From NCBI RefSeq assembly GCF_014898055.3, contig NW_023604861.1, forward strand, positions 100,938,083 through 101,002,082: 64,000 nt of DNA. Reading direction: 5' to 3'. Position numbers and translations under genes: made by a program. Positions 12,401 to 26,199 of this stretch are shown one piece after another (position 1 is the first letter of the stretch; each line of letters starts with the position of its first letter). The DNA is from Talpa occidentalis (Eukaryota; Chordata; Mammalia; Eulipotyphla; Talpidae). Under the pieces are notes generated by a model, which did no database searches, was not told the origin of the DNA, and worked only from the letters and a program-made list of their open reading frames with translations.

Positions 12401-15400
12401 GGATATTAAATTTACTAGAAATTTGCAGAAAACTATAAACATGGAGCATTTAACTCAAAATGAAACTGAAAACCAGGCAATCAAGAATAGGACTAAGATT
12501 GAAAACAATGCAGAAAATCATAGAGGACAGAAAAATATTCCTAATTAGAGACAAAGGAGGGTTCAATGGGGCAGTGGAGGAAATCGAGTCTATTCAGACT
12601 TTTTGAGTTATATATACTCACCTAGAATTAGTCAGGTAATTGCCACAAAGAGGTACTATCCCTGAGGGGTAAAGACATGACCTTTGTCACAATGTCTAAG
12701 TACTAACTCATCACTTGAGTACATAACCAGGCATACATGGGATAATCCACAAATCACTAACAAAGACAAAAATCTCAAATCCTTAAAAAACGACTCATGT
12801 GTCTGTGGTTAATTAGAACTTAACCATAAGAGATTAGAAACCACGCGAGATTGGAAACAGGCTTAATCAGAAGAACTTAGTACAGTGTGAGATTAATTCA
12901 GTGTTCCTTGAACAAGCTATCAGTCACCACCTTGGCCCAATGACAGAGGAAGCAGAACTGAGGAAGCCGACTGCTTTATCTCATCATTTCTGGCTTGAAT
13001 GGTTTACAACTTTTCAACCATTATGTAAAGGAAGATCCCCACACAGCTTGACCAAGATGCCACAATTCATTTTTTGTGGCTCACATGTGAATTATTTTAA
13101 ATGTCTGTGTTATTACTTTCACTGTGAATGTTATTGCTATATCCTGAAACAGCATCAAATGTTTCACAAAATCTCTGCTAACCATGCAGTGACTTGACCT
13201 TCAAGGATGTAGCACTGCCATCTGAGGGGAGAGGCTAAAGGGCCATAGGACCAGTTCTTTTTATCTACTGACTTCAATAGGGCCACAAAATAAAAACATA
13301 ATTTTGGGGGCAATTCAGGTGAGAAAAACTCACTTTTGCCAGAATTTTTTGTGTAAAAGAGGGTTTAATAGACTGAATTATTCAGATGATTGGTCTGCGT
13401 TTAATTAAAATAAGAAAGAATAATGCTACCAAGCAAGCTGTTTTCAGAAGGTTTATATACTGAGTACTCCAAAGGTTTTGCAATAGTACTACATGGCTCC
13501 AGAAAGTGCCAGCAGAGCAGAAAAATTAATCTAAACAACATTAATTTCACTAATTTCAGAAGAAATCTATTTCACAAGGCTTATAAAACCCTAGTTTTCA
13601 AACATAAGAAAAGCTCTTTCCTCTTTTACATAAAATAAAATATAAAAGTATTTTCCTTCTAGTCTGTTAAAACTTTGCATTTTTGGTTTTGTACTTTATT
13701 TTTCAATTTTACAATGTATTGTAAGTTTCCTTTAATATTTAAAACATCAAGCTTCAAGAGTTAAGGGGACTGTGGCTGGAGTTGAAATAATATGGAAAGT
13801 AGACAACTGAACAATGCACAATGACTCTAAGATTGATATGAGTATCAATCACATCCAATGAAAAAATTCACTGATTTCTGTGTACAAAAAGGAAATCTAT
13901 GAAGCTTTAAATTAAGCCCTAAGTAAAACTCTTAATGAAAATAGATAGTCTTCACTCAGCTTCCATGTCCAGTTTCATTTAAAGTCCTTATTTTAATGTT
14001 GTGAAATATCTGGAGGAAATAAATATAGTTCCCTTCAGTGAAGTGGTAAGATTGCTTAAGAAATAACCTGGAAAATCACCTCAGTATATTTTTGCTTTGT
14101 TTTGGTAATATACAAGATCATAAATATGCTATCACACTATGGATGTAAAAATAACTGAATAGAAATGGAGAGAGGTATGTTAATAAATCCACAAAACTAA
14201 AAACAAAATAGTATGTTAATACCATCTGTTCCAGTTCTGTATCTTCCAACTCTGCTACTCCCCCCACCCCATCAGAAGGACCTAGTTAATTCACATGAGC
14301 TGCTTGCTGCCTGAGATTCTTGCCAGAACACTTAACAGCCCCCTCATTTGTTGGGTGGTTTTATAGGTCTCTGGTGCTGAGCAGAGGTAGGACAGCTTGC
14401 AGTGCAAGAGGAGGACAGATAAAACCACCCTGCTGTGCAGATTTAGTCCATTTGCACTGGCTTTCATACAGAAAACAAATTGCAACCTCTCACAAAGGGG
14501 CCCTTTTCTGCACAAGCAATCCTGAAAAATGCAGGCAAAAATGAGTAAATCAGGCAACTTCACATCAGGAGAAAAAAAAATGGCTACCACTCCAACAGCT
14601 GCTCTCATAATTAAGAACAGATTTCATCACTAAACTCTTGCTGGTTGTGTCTGCAGCAAAACAAATACACAGATGTGAAGCATTTACATGCTGGAAATTT
14701 TGTACAGAGTAACCAAACCAAATTTACCTTTCTTGCTTTTAAATATTCTCTTAAAAACATCCAGTCAATGATAAAGTACAAGGCAATGCTCAAGCCCTAA
14801 GTACAACTATATTTCTGTCATCATCTTGCAACTAAATTTATTTTGGCATTCTACCAAATTCACTTTCTTTTTACATATTCAGAATTGCAATGGACTGCCA
14901 TGGACATGACCTCTTTCAAATAATGAAAATGTGCTACCAGTTTCTTTTACTCATAAAATTTGCTAAATTTATGGCTGCCTCATTTATCCATGTTTTAAAA
15001 GATTGCATGGCACATGCAGTAAAAGGAATAGCATTTGACCTTTTAAAGGTAAATTGGTGTGCCGTTAAATCAGAGAAATAAAAGTAATGAAATGGTAAAA
15101 TTATAATAAAAACGGATACATAAGGACAAATTAATGAAATGTCATTCCACTGCATTGAGAAGAGTAATCTACAATTCACACAATGTAGATGAATCTCACA
15201 AACAAAATTCTGAACAAAAGAAGCCAACAACATAAAGTATAAAAATGGGCTTACATAATTTTGTTTTTAGATGCCATGACAGTGGTCACTCTTGGGTGGG
15301 TGGTACCATTCTGGGAGGGGGCACAGATTTCTAATGGGCTGGCAACGTTCCCTTCTTACTCAGGGTGAAGACTACATAGATGTGTTCAATTAAAAAAAAA

Positions 15401-17164
15401 TTGAGCTGTACATTCAGGGTCATTTTTCTATGTATAAATTGTATTTACAAAGAAGTAAAAAAAATCAAGTTAAATTGAAGAGATAGGCAAGGCACAGACT
15501 ACATGTCACTGTTCTCAATGTCAACCATAAGCACCTGCTCACTAATTTTAACTACAACCTCTTCACCTGACTCCATTGGCTTAAGTGGTCACAAACGCCC
15601 TGACACTGTTACAATCACATCCTTATTAACAATATTTATCAAATCATAATTTTTATTTTTTGAATGACTAAATTGGCTAAATGTTTTAGTTTAAATTAGT
15701 AGTATAATATTCTAGGATAGTCTCTTGCTTAATATGTTAAATTGATCATTCTCCCAAAATGTGTGAATGTAAATTTTTATTGTGTTTCATTATCACTATT
15801 ATAAGGTAAAGCAAAGAAGCAGTTTCAATATTTTCACCAAAATATGCTTCTAAGCACATTTTTTAAATGGCATATTGCTATACTGTTTTTACCTAGGGAA
15901 CAATAATCCTTGTAACAATTCACAGATGTGAGTTAATAAAAAGGTAGAAAATGCAAGATAATGCCTATTCAAGTTAACAAAACTATTTTCTAAGAGTGTG
16001 AATATTTAAAATACTATCTTCACCAAAACATTCAACATGTAACTCAAAACTGTTTGAATGGTAAATAGAGTTTTTATTCAAAATTATACTCGCTGAAGTT
16101 GAAATAACACTGTAAACAAGCACTAAGGCACTAGACTACCTGAAGAACAAATTTACTAAACAAGTTGTGGTTGTCGATAAGGGGGGGTGTTTTTTATACT
16201 CTCATCCCAGTTAGATCTTTGCTGAACAAGCTGATCTTTACAGACATAATTGCACACTTTACTTTAAGTGGCTTTCCAGCTGCACTTCTCAAATGGTGAC
16301 CATCAGTGCATGAACCAGGGGTCAAAGGCATAAAGAGTTTCTTTAGCCCTAAAAGGATTGTCTATCTGACCTCTCTTTATGTTTGCTAATCTATTTCAAT
16401 GTTGTTGCAAAGGCTGAATTCTCTTCTGATAGCTTGATCCTACACAGTAAATAATGTTAAACGCCAAAAGGAAGGGACATAGAAAACTTTATTCATAGTC
16501 TACATTTATCTATTTGGGGTAGACATATATAAGATAAAGCCCTAGAAAACTTGTGCCATCAATAAAACCCTCCACAAATCAGTGTGTGTTGAATGAACTG
16601 AAATAGCTCAATATTAGGTTTCCCTTTCCCATACAATGTTCCACAAATAGACAGGCATACCTGGAGCTGGTGCGTCAACTAATGTTGGTTTCGATCTATC
16701 CCATTAATGTCATACTGAAAGCTAGCTGGGGACCCAGGACAATTCAGGGCTCATTTACTCTTAATATTAGCTGGAATAAGCAATGTTACTTGGACTTTTG
16801 TTTATATTAGACTATGGCATATGTTTTAAAGAACTCTTACTGCCAGAATTAAGGAAACAAGATCTGTATCCTGAGAAATTGTATTATTTCAAATTCCTAT
16901 TCATCAAATGTAAACAATACTCTACAGATCATCTTCTACCCCTAAGGATTAATCCATGGGTTTACTCTTCTACTACCCACATTTAAAAAAGAATGTTTTC
17001 TCTGGTACTAAAGAATATAAAGTCCAGCCAGAATTCTGACAGGATAAGATATAAAGTATATTATTTTCTCAATCCCAAACATAGGATAATGTTTACTTAT
17101 AAAACATTATGAATCCATTGTGAAAATAATTGCTATGTGATGTTTAAGGACTTTTAAATTTAAT
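9479..17164. other. Repeat-poor intronic sequence
   Basis: Nearly 7.7 kb without a SINE or L1 that I can recognise, which contrasts with the rest of the window. The segment 14240-14610 is GC-richer and open on both strands (up to 105 codons), but the translations resemble no known protein. Possible regulatory DNA. Confidence 0.5.
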
Positions 17165-18000
17165 TCATTAATTTGGGAAGCACCTGCATGTTAAGTACTG
17201 TACTCAGTGCCAAAGATAGAAAGGTTAATAAGACAGGGTACCAGTCTGGTTAGGATCTCAAAGGTTAGTAAAAGAGGTAACTATGTGAATGAAATGAGAT
17301 GTGAATGAAAACATAACGGGATGGATGGATGGACAATATATTGGGCCGGGGAACTTTCACATTGGAGAGGATAAAGGAGGTTTCATGACAGCTGTCTTGA
17401 TGGGGTGGGAGGTAAATGGATGCAGATGACTTCTGGCATACAGGAATTGATCACATAAGCATAAAGCATGAAAGCACATTGTATGCTGCAGTTAGGGCAG
17501 TCAAGAACTGCATGGTTAAAATGCAGTGGCTCAGTGTCACAAGGCTATAGGGATGAGTTGGTAGGAGCTTATGGAGAGTCCTGTATGCTGGATCCAAGTA
17601 TCTAAATTTTTTTTATCTTCTATGTTAATATGTTCTAGGTTAGAATACTAATTCCAGGAGTTGCTTGCAAAGAAAAAAATATTTTGTAGTCAATAAGTTT
17701 GGAAAATGCTAATCTTATTGCCTCCTTTCAGATATTCAAAACATAATGAGGTTGAGAAGGCAGTAAAAACCATTTTAATTTGAACACCATTTTCACAGAA
17801 CCATTGACATTCCTCAAAACTAATGTTCTGCAGAACACACATGAGGGGATAAGAAAATGCTCTAGAAAAGTGGGGGAATAAAAGGAGCTCTTGGAACAGG
17901 AATATAACATGATCAGATTTATCTTCTCCTTTTTAATTCTTCATTAGAAAAAATATTTTTTTAGCAGTACATGCCTGCTGGTGATATAGCTGTTGAATTA
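17165..18000 (-). mobile_element. L2 fragment, antisense
   Basis: The complement of the L2 3' half: TGTTAAGTACTGTACTCAGTG, then GGTTAATAAGACAGGGTACC, GCATAAAGCATGAAAGCACA and, after a short divergent stretch, AACATGATCAGATTTATCTTC. Ordered as in L2 but strongly diverged. Confidence 0.65.
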
Positions 18001-18977
18001 AGTTTGTAAGATATTAATGGCAAGAATCCAAAGGGTGATGAAACACAGGAATAAGAACTACCACTCAAATGAATTGCTTAGACAAATTTAAAAGGAATTA
18101 ATAGAGTAAAGGTGGAATGACAGAAACATAGGAAATAAGAATTACTTCAAAGTTTCTAGATTAGTTACCCAGAAGGTTCTCCTTTAACCAAGAAACAGAA
18201 TTTCAGAGTAAAAGTCTGCTCTATAGCAGGGTAATGTGATCAGTGCTGGTCATTTTAAGTATGGATGCTGACAAAAACATCCATCTGAGCACATCACAAA
18301 AATAGATATGACTTTTTCAAATTAGAAGAAAAGTTAAGACTAGAGATACACATGGTAATCCCATGGATGGTATGAAATCTTTGGAGCAAAATCCCTCTGG
18401 GAAAATGGGTACAAAGAGCAAAGATCCAGAACACCAGCATTCAACATATAAAACACAAAAGTAATGAATCAGCTTTATGGACATGTTACTTTTTTTATAT
18501 TGCCACTTTCAGGGGTTTTTTTTATATAATCTTTTAGTTTTAGTGTAACATAAAAGGTACTCGTACATTATTCAGAACAGAGATATAGTGTTGAGTCTGA
18601 CAATGTTTTTTATTTTATTTTTATTACTGGTTATTGGTACATCATGTAAAGGAATCAAAGCATGTTTGGAAATATACCTGAAGTGAGAGCAATTAAGATG
18701 ATTGACCAAAATCTTATAGCTAGTTTTGGTTGCAACTAGTCCAATAATGATTTCAAAAAGAAAAAGAGTCTACGTGTCTATCTGCAGATTTTAAGCAAAA
18801 CTATCTTTCAATGCTACCATATTATAAGGTTGAAAATTAGTTCAAAATGTGATGCTTTCCCTCACTAATTTGTTTCTAAGGCATTTGGGAACACAAATAA
18901 AATCAAATAATTTATTTGCATAAAATCATTAAATATTAGAAAAGGATTTTGCTGCAATCACATCTTATTTTAGTTTT

Positions 18978-19252
18978 TTTTTTTTTTTTAAAGATTTATT
19001 TATTTATTTATACAAGCACTGGGTATAGTCAGAAGCATGGGAGGGTGAGAGAATTCACCAGAGCAGGGAGCAGAGCAGGCAGAAGGACCCAAGTACACTG
19101 CTGAGGGGAGCAGCGGGCGGCAGGAGAGGTCTGCGCGCCATGTGGGACCCTCCTCCGGTGGCCGGGGAGCAGCCGGGGATTGAACCGGCGCCGCAGAGCC
19201 TGCGGGCAGCTTCGCAACCCAGCGCTCTACCGCCGCGCCACCAGGGAGGCCC
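18978..19252 (-). mobile_element. tRNA-derived SINE, subfamily A, with 13-bp TSD
   Basis: Minus orientation, near-consensus subfamily A sequence. Perfect flanking repeats TTATTTTAGTTTT at 18965-18977 and 19253-19265 mark the insertion; the intact TSD suggests a relatively young copy. Confidence 0.92.
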
Positions 19253-19265
19253 TTATTTTAGTTTT

Positions 19266-22200
19266 AATTGCTAGGAAAGTATTAACAATATCACCTATTT
19301 TTTCTTGATGTAGTTTATTTGTGTTTCATTGGAATATCATCATTGGAAGAGGAACCAAGAAGAGCAAAATATCCTCTATTAACAATGGTCTTATCCCTCA
19401 TAGCCGCTCAACAAGTAATTCCCAAGTGCCTAACATGAGAGAGACACAGCCCTTACTAATGCAGGAGATGCCAGGGAAAGGGAGAGAGAGCAGCACAGTC
19501 ATAACTGTGCACAAGGAATTTCCTAATAGCTGCCACTTGATTGCATATAATGCTTTCAACTAACTGGCTTTAAGAAGTTCCTAAACACTTTAGCATAAAT
19601 TACCTAAGAATCTGTGTTAGATATACAGGATTTACAATTTTCTTTAGTGAAGGGGGAACAAAAGCCCTCAACAATTGTAAGAATTTGTTGTACAACAACC
19701 TCAGTAAACACTTCTGAGCAGTACACTGAAAATGGTTACGACGGTAAATTATGAGCTAAATGTTTACTACGAATTTTTTTTAAATTTTCAACAGAATTAT
19801 GAAATTAAATGATCTTAAACAACTTACATTTGATCATAAAAGGCTTGTTCTCTATCCTGCAGGGAATGGGGAGCTTGCCTATTAGCAGGGAATATTTGAG
19901 CTGGGGAAGAAAGATATGAAACTGAATCCAGATGATTCATCATATAGTTCTGCTCAGATTGTACTGGAGAGAAGCTGACTAGTTGAACACTGAAAAGCTA
20001 GTATGAAAGTAAAATAGGTAAAGGAGCACAAAGACTTGGAAAAATATAGACTTTCAAAAAGAGTAATCAAGAAGATATGTCATGGAAAAAGAAGAATACT
20101 TCAAGATGATTCCAGGATGTCAAGTTCCAGTATGAACATGGTCAACCTGAGTTTAAATTACTAAAATGTAAATACACAGAAAGCAGCTGGGAAAAGGAGA
20201 TTGTAACTTGGATGTTGTTTAATTACCAAGGCCTGGAAGATACCAATGTGAGAAGCACACCAGAAACTCCAACTAGGAACTTTGATAACCCCAACTGAAT
20301 CCAACCTTTACAAAAGCAGTTGTCATCACTTTTTCCCCAGAGGAATTAGCCTGGGGAAGTCGCCTATTTCACTTACCCCCACATATTCTTCACTTGAAAT
20401 TTACCTGGGGAGGAAAAGGGATTAACAGAAAAATCATTCCAGTTTGATGAAAGAAATATCTGGAAAGCGAAAGTCAGTTTTAAAATTTTTCTAGGAAAAC
20501 AGAACATGCTGAGAAAAAAAAAAGCCTTTACAAATTTTATGCATGTTGTTGAGTTCCCTTCTATTTTAGATCTCAGTACTGCAGGCTATTTAGAAATGCT
20601 CTTGCCCTGATTTACACAAAAGGTCACCTGATGTTTTCAGACCAATCTCTGTGGTGTTTCATTTGCTGAAACAACAGATTAAATTAACCTTTGCTGTTCA
20701 ACATTCACAAGGCCTGCAAGTCTTTCCCTTCCATTCCAACACTTGGCAGGGTGGGGGGGTGGGGGTGGTGCTGAGTCAGAATGTCACTATAGTGAAGTGG
20801 GAGAATCTTACTGTGACATAGTACTAAAAAAAAAAAAACAAAAAAAAAAAAACTCAAGTTTTTAATTAAAACCTTATCACAAAATGTTTCAGCCGCTGGA
20901 GATTAAGTTGAATTTTTCCACTTAAAAGAAGCATAGTCAATTTCTAGGGGAAATAACATTACTTGGAAAAGCCAAGTAAATATATTTCACTGTAATGTAT
21001 AATGTATACATTTAAACTATCTTACCTATCTTTGTCCTTTAAATTTAAGCTTAAAGAATATTTTTCATTCAAAAAATTTAAAGCCATGCTTTAATTTCAA
21101 ATCTGAAGATATTATGGTTTACTAGATAATTTGTTTTATTTTTTTCACTTTTGATAGCTACTTAATCTGTGAAATACAGTTCAGGAAAAAATGTAGTCAT
21201 AAGACCTGTTGGTATAAAGATAAGCAGTTTATTTAATATCTAATTAAATGTGGTCACCAGAGAAATCACAGCTTATGAAACTTTATCAGAAAAAGATTAA
21301 TCCATTTTAGGCTTAACTCAAATGTCATAAAAGAACTCATGAATTTAGATAGGAGTCCAAAGACATTTTCATATTAAGAAGAGCCTATATTTCTGGATAT
21401 ATTTATACTTACTTCAATCAAATTTATATATTTTTTAGCTATTATTGATTTCAGGAATAATTATCAAGCTAGAATAACATTATAGGGAGCCTTTTTTCTG
21501 TTTGTCAAAAATTTCCATAAAGTTCTTAAAGCACTTTATGAATTTATAGACATCATGTTTTCAGAAATACCAAACATATATAGATATTATCATCTTAATT
21601 CAAAAACAATTCAACAAAAAAAATTGACCATCTATCATATATTAGACTTGGACAATGGGGAGATTGAAAATCATGAGAGATAAACCCTTAAACAACCACT
21701 TATATTAAATGGTAATACAATAGTGCTTGTTTCCCCCATACCTATCTATGTTTTCCTTTCATAATAATAAAATTGGAGACCCAGTCTGAAGGTGGAGTGT
21801 ATTTCCCAGGCTGCTTTGAAGTTAGGACAGCCAGCTGACCTGGATATGAGAGGAAGTAGTTTGTGCTCCTTCCAAGTTGTAACTTTAAGTACAGGGATTA
21901 TAGCTCAGATTCACAAATGGAAAGATTTATAATGAAAGAAAAATCAACTTTTGTTCTATTTCTAAGCCACTGCTTTTAGAACTTATCACATGAAATAGCA
22001 CTATGCTCTAATTAATATATAGAAGAGATGCTTCCTTTTTTAAGGATTTTGGGACTGGAAAATACCCATTAAAAGGAAGAAGCAAAATTTAACAGCAGCA
22101 TACGTAAAAGTTTAATTTCTGAATTTTTCATGAAAAATACAACCCTCAGTTATGACAATAAATCAATCTTGTAATTAATAAGATAGAAGTAAGAGTTAAT

Positions 22201-23615
22201 ATTTTATAAGTTCTTAGAAAAGAATGACAAGTATATCACTGGTGATTTTTTTTAAACAAAAGTGCATTATCATGTATAAAACTAATGAAAGAAATGAGAC
22301 AGCAAGAAACAGAACAGACACCAAAAACTGAGTTACTGACATACAGAAAACCTTAGGAAAATAATAGTGAGTGCAAGTGAAAAAATATAGATCAAAGTAA
22401 TTGGAAAGGAACTAATATGAAAGATAAAATGATTCAATACATGGATAATTCCTTTAAGAGGCAAATCAAAAACAATACATGCAAACACTTAATTCCCTGA
22501 ACTAGAAGAATGAACTAATCTTAAGAGTGAAAGAGCTCTCCATGTTTCAGGAAATACTCAATACTGAGACATACTTTGGCTAAGCTGCAGAAATTTAAAA
22601 AATAATACTTTAGGTATTCAAGCATAAAAAGCAAATTATAAGAAGTAACAGGAGGAGCATATTAAAATACATACATCATAATTCAAGAGAAGTGCAAATT
22701 TGATAAAACCAAAGAAATATAAAAAGCAAGAGATGTGGGAAAAAGATAATGTTATCTGGAATGAAATTTCATCTTTTATCTGTGTTTTTTCCTGTATAGT
22801 AGGATTTGAGTTGACTTTTAAATTTCATTTTTTTCTTCATTTTAATAATTCATTGAATATGTAACCTATAAATATAAACAATAAGTAATCTTACAGAAAA
22901 ATAACAAGAATAACAGGGAGAGAAAATATGCCAGTATTCAAATATCATTAATACTAGTAATTATTTTTATAAGAGGAACTGGCCCTGAAGCAAGCTAGGA
23001 AAGTATATTTTGTGTATAAGAAAAGAAAGTATGAAAGAGAATGTCATGCTCAGAAATTAGCAAGAGGTTTGGGAAGAGATAGAGATAAAACTTGGGTCAT
23101 ATTATATACTATAATTGAACTTCCTTCTAATCTTTATTTTTTTCATTTTGTCATGATCTATCTAACATTATTCCAACCAGTTAAAGTAGGTTTGTCTTCC
23201 TGTATTCTAACTCAATATTCAGAACTCAGGGATAAAGTATTTCAGGACTCAACCTAGCAGGACTCTATTCTAGAAGATGGTATGCAAAAGGTGATGGGAA
23301 TAGGATCCTGTCCTCAATGTGCTTACAAAATATTTGTGAGATCAGACAGAAATAAACGTAAATATGTCAAACATCATGCACATTGACACTACAGAAATTA
23401 TATAGAAGTTCTTTGATGATTTGAGCGATCTGTAAAGTGGTAGAATTTTATGCTACATTATGAGAAAGGAAGGAGTATTTGAATTTACGACATCCCAGAT
23501 CATAAGAAATTGTATTATAGGATCCCTAAATATATCTACATTATGATTCCATCAAGATGGAATACTTACCTTTTTTTCTTACTGAAATTATAAACAAAAG
23601 ATAAACTAGTTAGAC
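19266..23615. other. Unassigned intronic sequence
   Basis: AT-rich with A runs at 20826-20852 and a G-rich tract at 20749. The stretch 21760-22030 may be an old repeat 3' end (TTCTAAGCCACTGCTTTTAG) but is too diverged to name. No gene seen. Confidence 0.55.
20749..20768 (+). other. G-quadruplex-prone run
   Basis: GGG, then seven G, five G and GG separated by single T bases; enough G runs for a quadruplex. It lies in unique intronic sequence, on the non-template side with respect to a minus-strand transcript's complement. Confidence 0.7.
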
Positions 23616-23628
23616 TGTAATTTGACTA

Positions 23629-23897
23629 ACTTTTTTTTTAAAGATTTATTTATTTATACAAGAACCGGGGTATAGGCCAGATACTCGGGAGGGTGAGCGG
23701 ATTCACCAGAGACAGAGCGGGGAACAGAACAGGCAGACTGACGAAATACACTGCTGAGGGGAGCAGTGGGCGAGACAGGAGAGGTCTGCCACGCCATGTG
23801 GGATTCTCACCGGCCGGCCAGCATCGAACCCGCGCTGCAGAGGCTGTGGACAGCTTCACAGTGCGGCGCTCAACTGCCTGTGCCACCAGGGAGGCCC
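23629..23897 (-). mobile_element. tRNA-derived SINE, subfamily B, with 13-bp TSD
   Basis: Minus orientation. Flanks TGTAATTTGACTA at 23616-23628 and 23898-23910 are identical. It forms an inverted pair with the plus-strand copy starting 115 bp further on. Confidence 0.93.
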
Positions 23898-24011
23898 TGT
23901 AATTTGACTATTTAAAAAAATAAGTAAAGCCTTTCCTTGTATCAAAATTTCAAGATCAATAACTTTTCATCTAATTCCTTTATAGTTTGATAGGTTAAAT
24001 TTAGGTCTTTG

Positions 24012-24275
24012 GGGCCTCCCCTGGTGGCGCAGGCAGTTGAACTCAGTGCTGTGAAGCTGTCCGCAGCCTCCGTAGCTCTGGTTCGATCCCGGCCGGCCAG
24101 TGAGGGTCCCACTTGGTGCGGCAGACCTCTCCTGTCTCGCCGGCTGCTCCCCTCAGCAGTGTATTTCGTCACTGCTGTTTTGCTCCCTGCTCTGTCTATG
24201 GTGAATCCTCTCACCCTCCTGCATATCTGGCCTGTACCCCAGTTCTCGTATAAATAAATAAATCTTTAAAAAAAT
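24012..24275 (+). mobile_element. tRNA-derived SINE, subfamily B, with 12-bp TSD
   Basis: Plus orientation, flanked by TTTAGGTCTTTG at 24000-24011 and 24276-24287. B box GGTTCGATCCC is intact. Head-to-head inverted partner of the 23629-23897 copy. Confidence 0.92.
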
Positions 24276-24369
24276 TTTAGGTCTTTGATATATCTATGGA
24301 AATAGCCTTTCAAGCATAATTTCAAAGAAAGATTAAAAAGGTACAAAATTTAATTTCTCCCATTAACAG

Positions 24370-25140
24370 AGGTTAATCAACAAGCTGGGAAACTGCCTAC
24401 TCATTCCAAGGAGCATGTGGAGACTTTCCCACACCAACAAGCAATTCTGACACTTTCTACCTGAAAATAGTGTCAAACCCCGTAAGTTAAGGATTCAGAC
24501 TCCCCAGACAGCCCTTCATTTCAGAAGCCAATTGCAAGCCCGGGTTGTTACCTGTGCTTCTGACTGACTGATTAAAAATCAGAAGCTCCTAGGGCCCCTC
24601 ACTCAGGTTCTGTTTATTTGCTAGAGTGACTCACAGAACTCAGGAAGCTGGTTTACTAACACCCATTTATTAAAAAAGACAAAACTCAGGAAGAGCCAGA
24701 TGGAAGAGATGCATAGGGCAAGGTTTGGGGTAAAGGCACAGAGCTCCATGCCTTCTCCAGTGCTGCTATTCTCCCCAAATTTTCACATGTTCACCTACCC
24801 AAAAATCTCTCGGAAGCCCCTCTTTTTGGAAGCTTCTATGGAAGCTTCATTACACAGGCATGATTGATTCATTCTTTGGCCATTGGCAATTAAACAACCT
24901 CCAGCTACTATCCACACCCTGATAATCAGGTCAAGATGGTTTCCCTGGCAACCAGCCCCCACTCTCAGGTATTTCCCAAAAGTTACTTTTATTAACATAA
25001 CAAGAAACACTTTTAACAAGTAGGCAATTACAAGGCTTTTGGGAGCTGTGGGCTAGAAACTGTAGACTAAGACCAAATAAATATTGTATTTGTATTGTAT
25101 TGACTTATATTGTAATATAAATCACAATGTTGCAGAAACT
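24370..25140. mobile_element. LTR-like block (ERVL-type, tentative)
   Basis: Several phrases are typical of a common mammalian LTR: GAGTGACTCACAGAACTCAG, GGAAGAGATGCATAGGGCAA, AGGCATGATTGATTCATTCT, CCCTGGCAACCAGCCCCCA. I recognise the pattern as a class III endogenous retroviral LTR but not the exact subfamily. No coding remnant seen. Confidence 0.6.
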
Positions 25141-26199
25141 AAGTTCCCAGGAACTGTAAGTTCCCTCTTAGCTATGGAGTTTGAGTGTAGCCAAGATGAA
25201 ACTTGATAAGGATGTCACAGAGAGGAGTCAAACATCCCACAGACAGTTTAGAGGAAAACTTCCATCGCCAATGCTCTCTCTATAAAAGTTTCAAGAAATG
25301 GAAGAATTAGGGAGTGAGAAAGTGATATATACTGGTTTTCAAGACTTGTGAAAATAGCTGAATGCATATTTTTTTACTTTCCACTGTTTAGCTTTCTGTC
25401 AAACAGATAAGGGGTGGACCAGTTACTAAGGATTAAAAGCATGCCAAGGGCTATGTGGACTCAGATGCTATGTAATCAGCAATATTTCTAAAGGAAATGT
25501 CTGTAAGAAAACAAACAGAGGTCTGGATAAAAATGCGAATTATGCTTGCATAAATTATGAAACAATGCATTACCATAAATAACTTAAATAGGAGTCTTGA
25601 CAGAAACAGGATCAATGAAGCATGAAATGACATGGAGAGAAAAAGAGCCAAAAGACATTCTGGGAACCAAGAGGTATCTCTGAGAACTCCATGTATTTTA
25701 ATTCTATTAAAACTAAATTCACATGACAAAGTTTTAAAATGTGGTTTCTTCCATTCCACCCCCCTCTCCCCCATCACCTTCCACACTGCCACATCTTCTG
25801 CTACAGTGCACGTCCTGTGGCCAGAAACAGGAGCATCAGCCTGCGGGGCACCCAAAGCACATGGCACACTGCCCCCAAGCCAGGGCTTCTGCTTATGAAA
25901 ATCAAACAGAAAACAAGGAAAAAGAGGCAGAGGACAGAACATCCCTGTCAGAGCCATCACATGCTTGTCTTTTGTTTCTGAGGCCAGCGTATAGCTCTAT
26001 GGTTTATTTTACATGGGCTATGTTTACATACTTTGGTAAATATGGTTCCCATTTCTCTTTGTAACAGCAGCTATAAATTATATGTTGGAAACGTTTGGCT
26101 CCTCTCTTCCCATAAAAGGTTTGGCAGGAATCACTGAGGTCCCAAAGAGAGAAGGTCATTGGGTAGAAGGGGATGACTTCTTTCATCCATATACTTAAA
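25141..26199. other. Unassigned sequence with long overlapping chance ORFs
   Basis: Holds a 169-codon minus-strand frame (25451-25960) and overlapping plus-strand frames of 80-107 codons. None shows a recognisable domain, start context or splice logic with AFF3. Treated as non-coding. Confidence 0.5.

Noticed and set aside
24012..24060. Genuine tRNA gene within the SINE heads
   Set aside because: A and B boxes are present but the SINE heads lack a foldable acceptor stem and are followed by the SINE body.
25451..25960. 169-codon minus-strand ORF as a gene
   Set aside because: No recognisable domain, overlapping frames on the other strand, no splice logic; the size is near what chance can give in 64 kb. 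Kept only as a low-interest finding.
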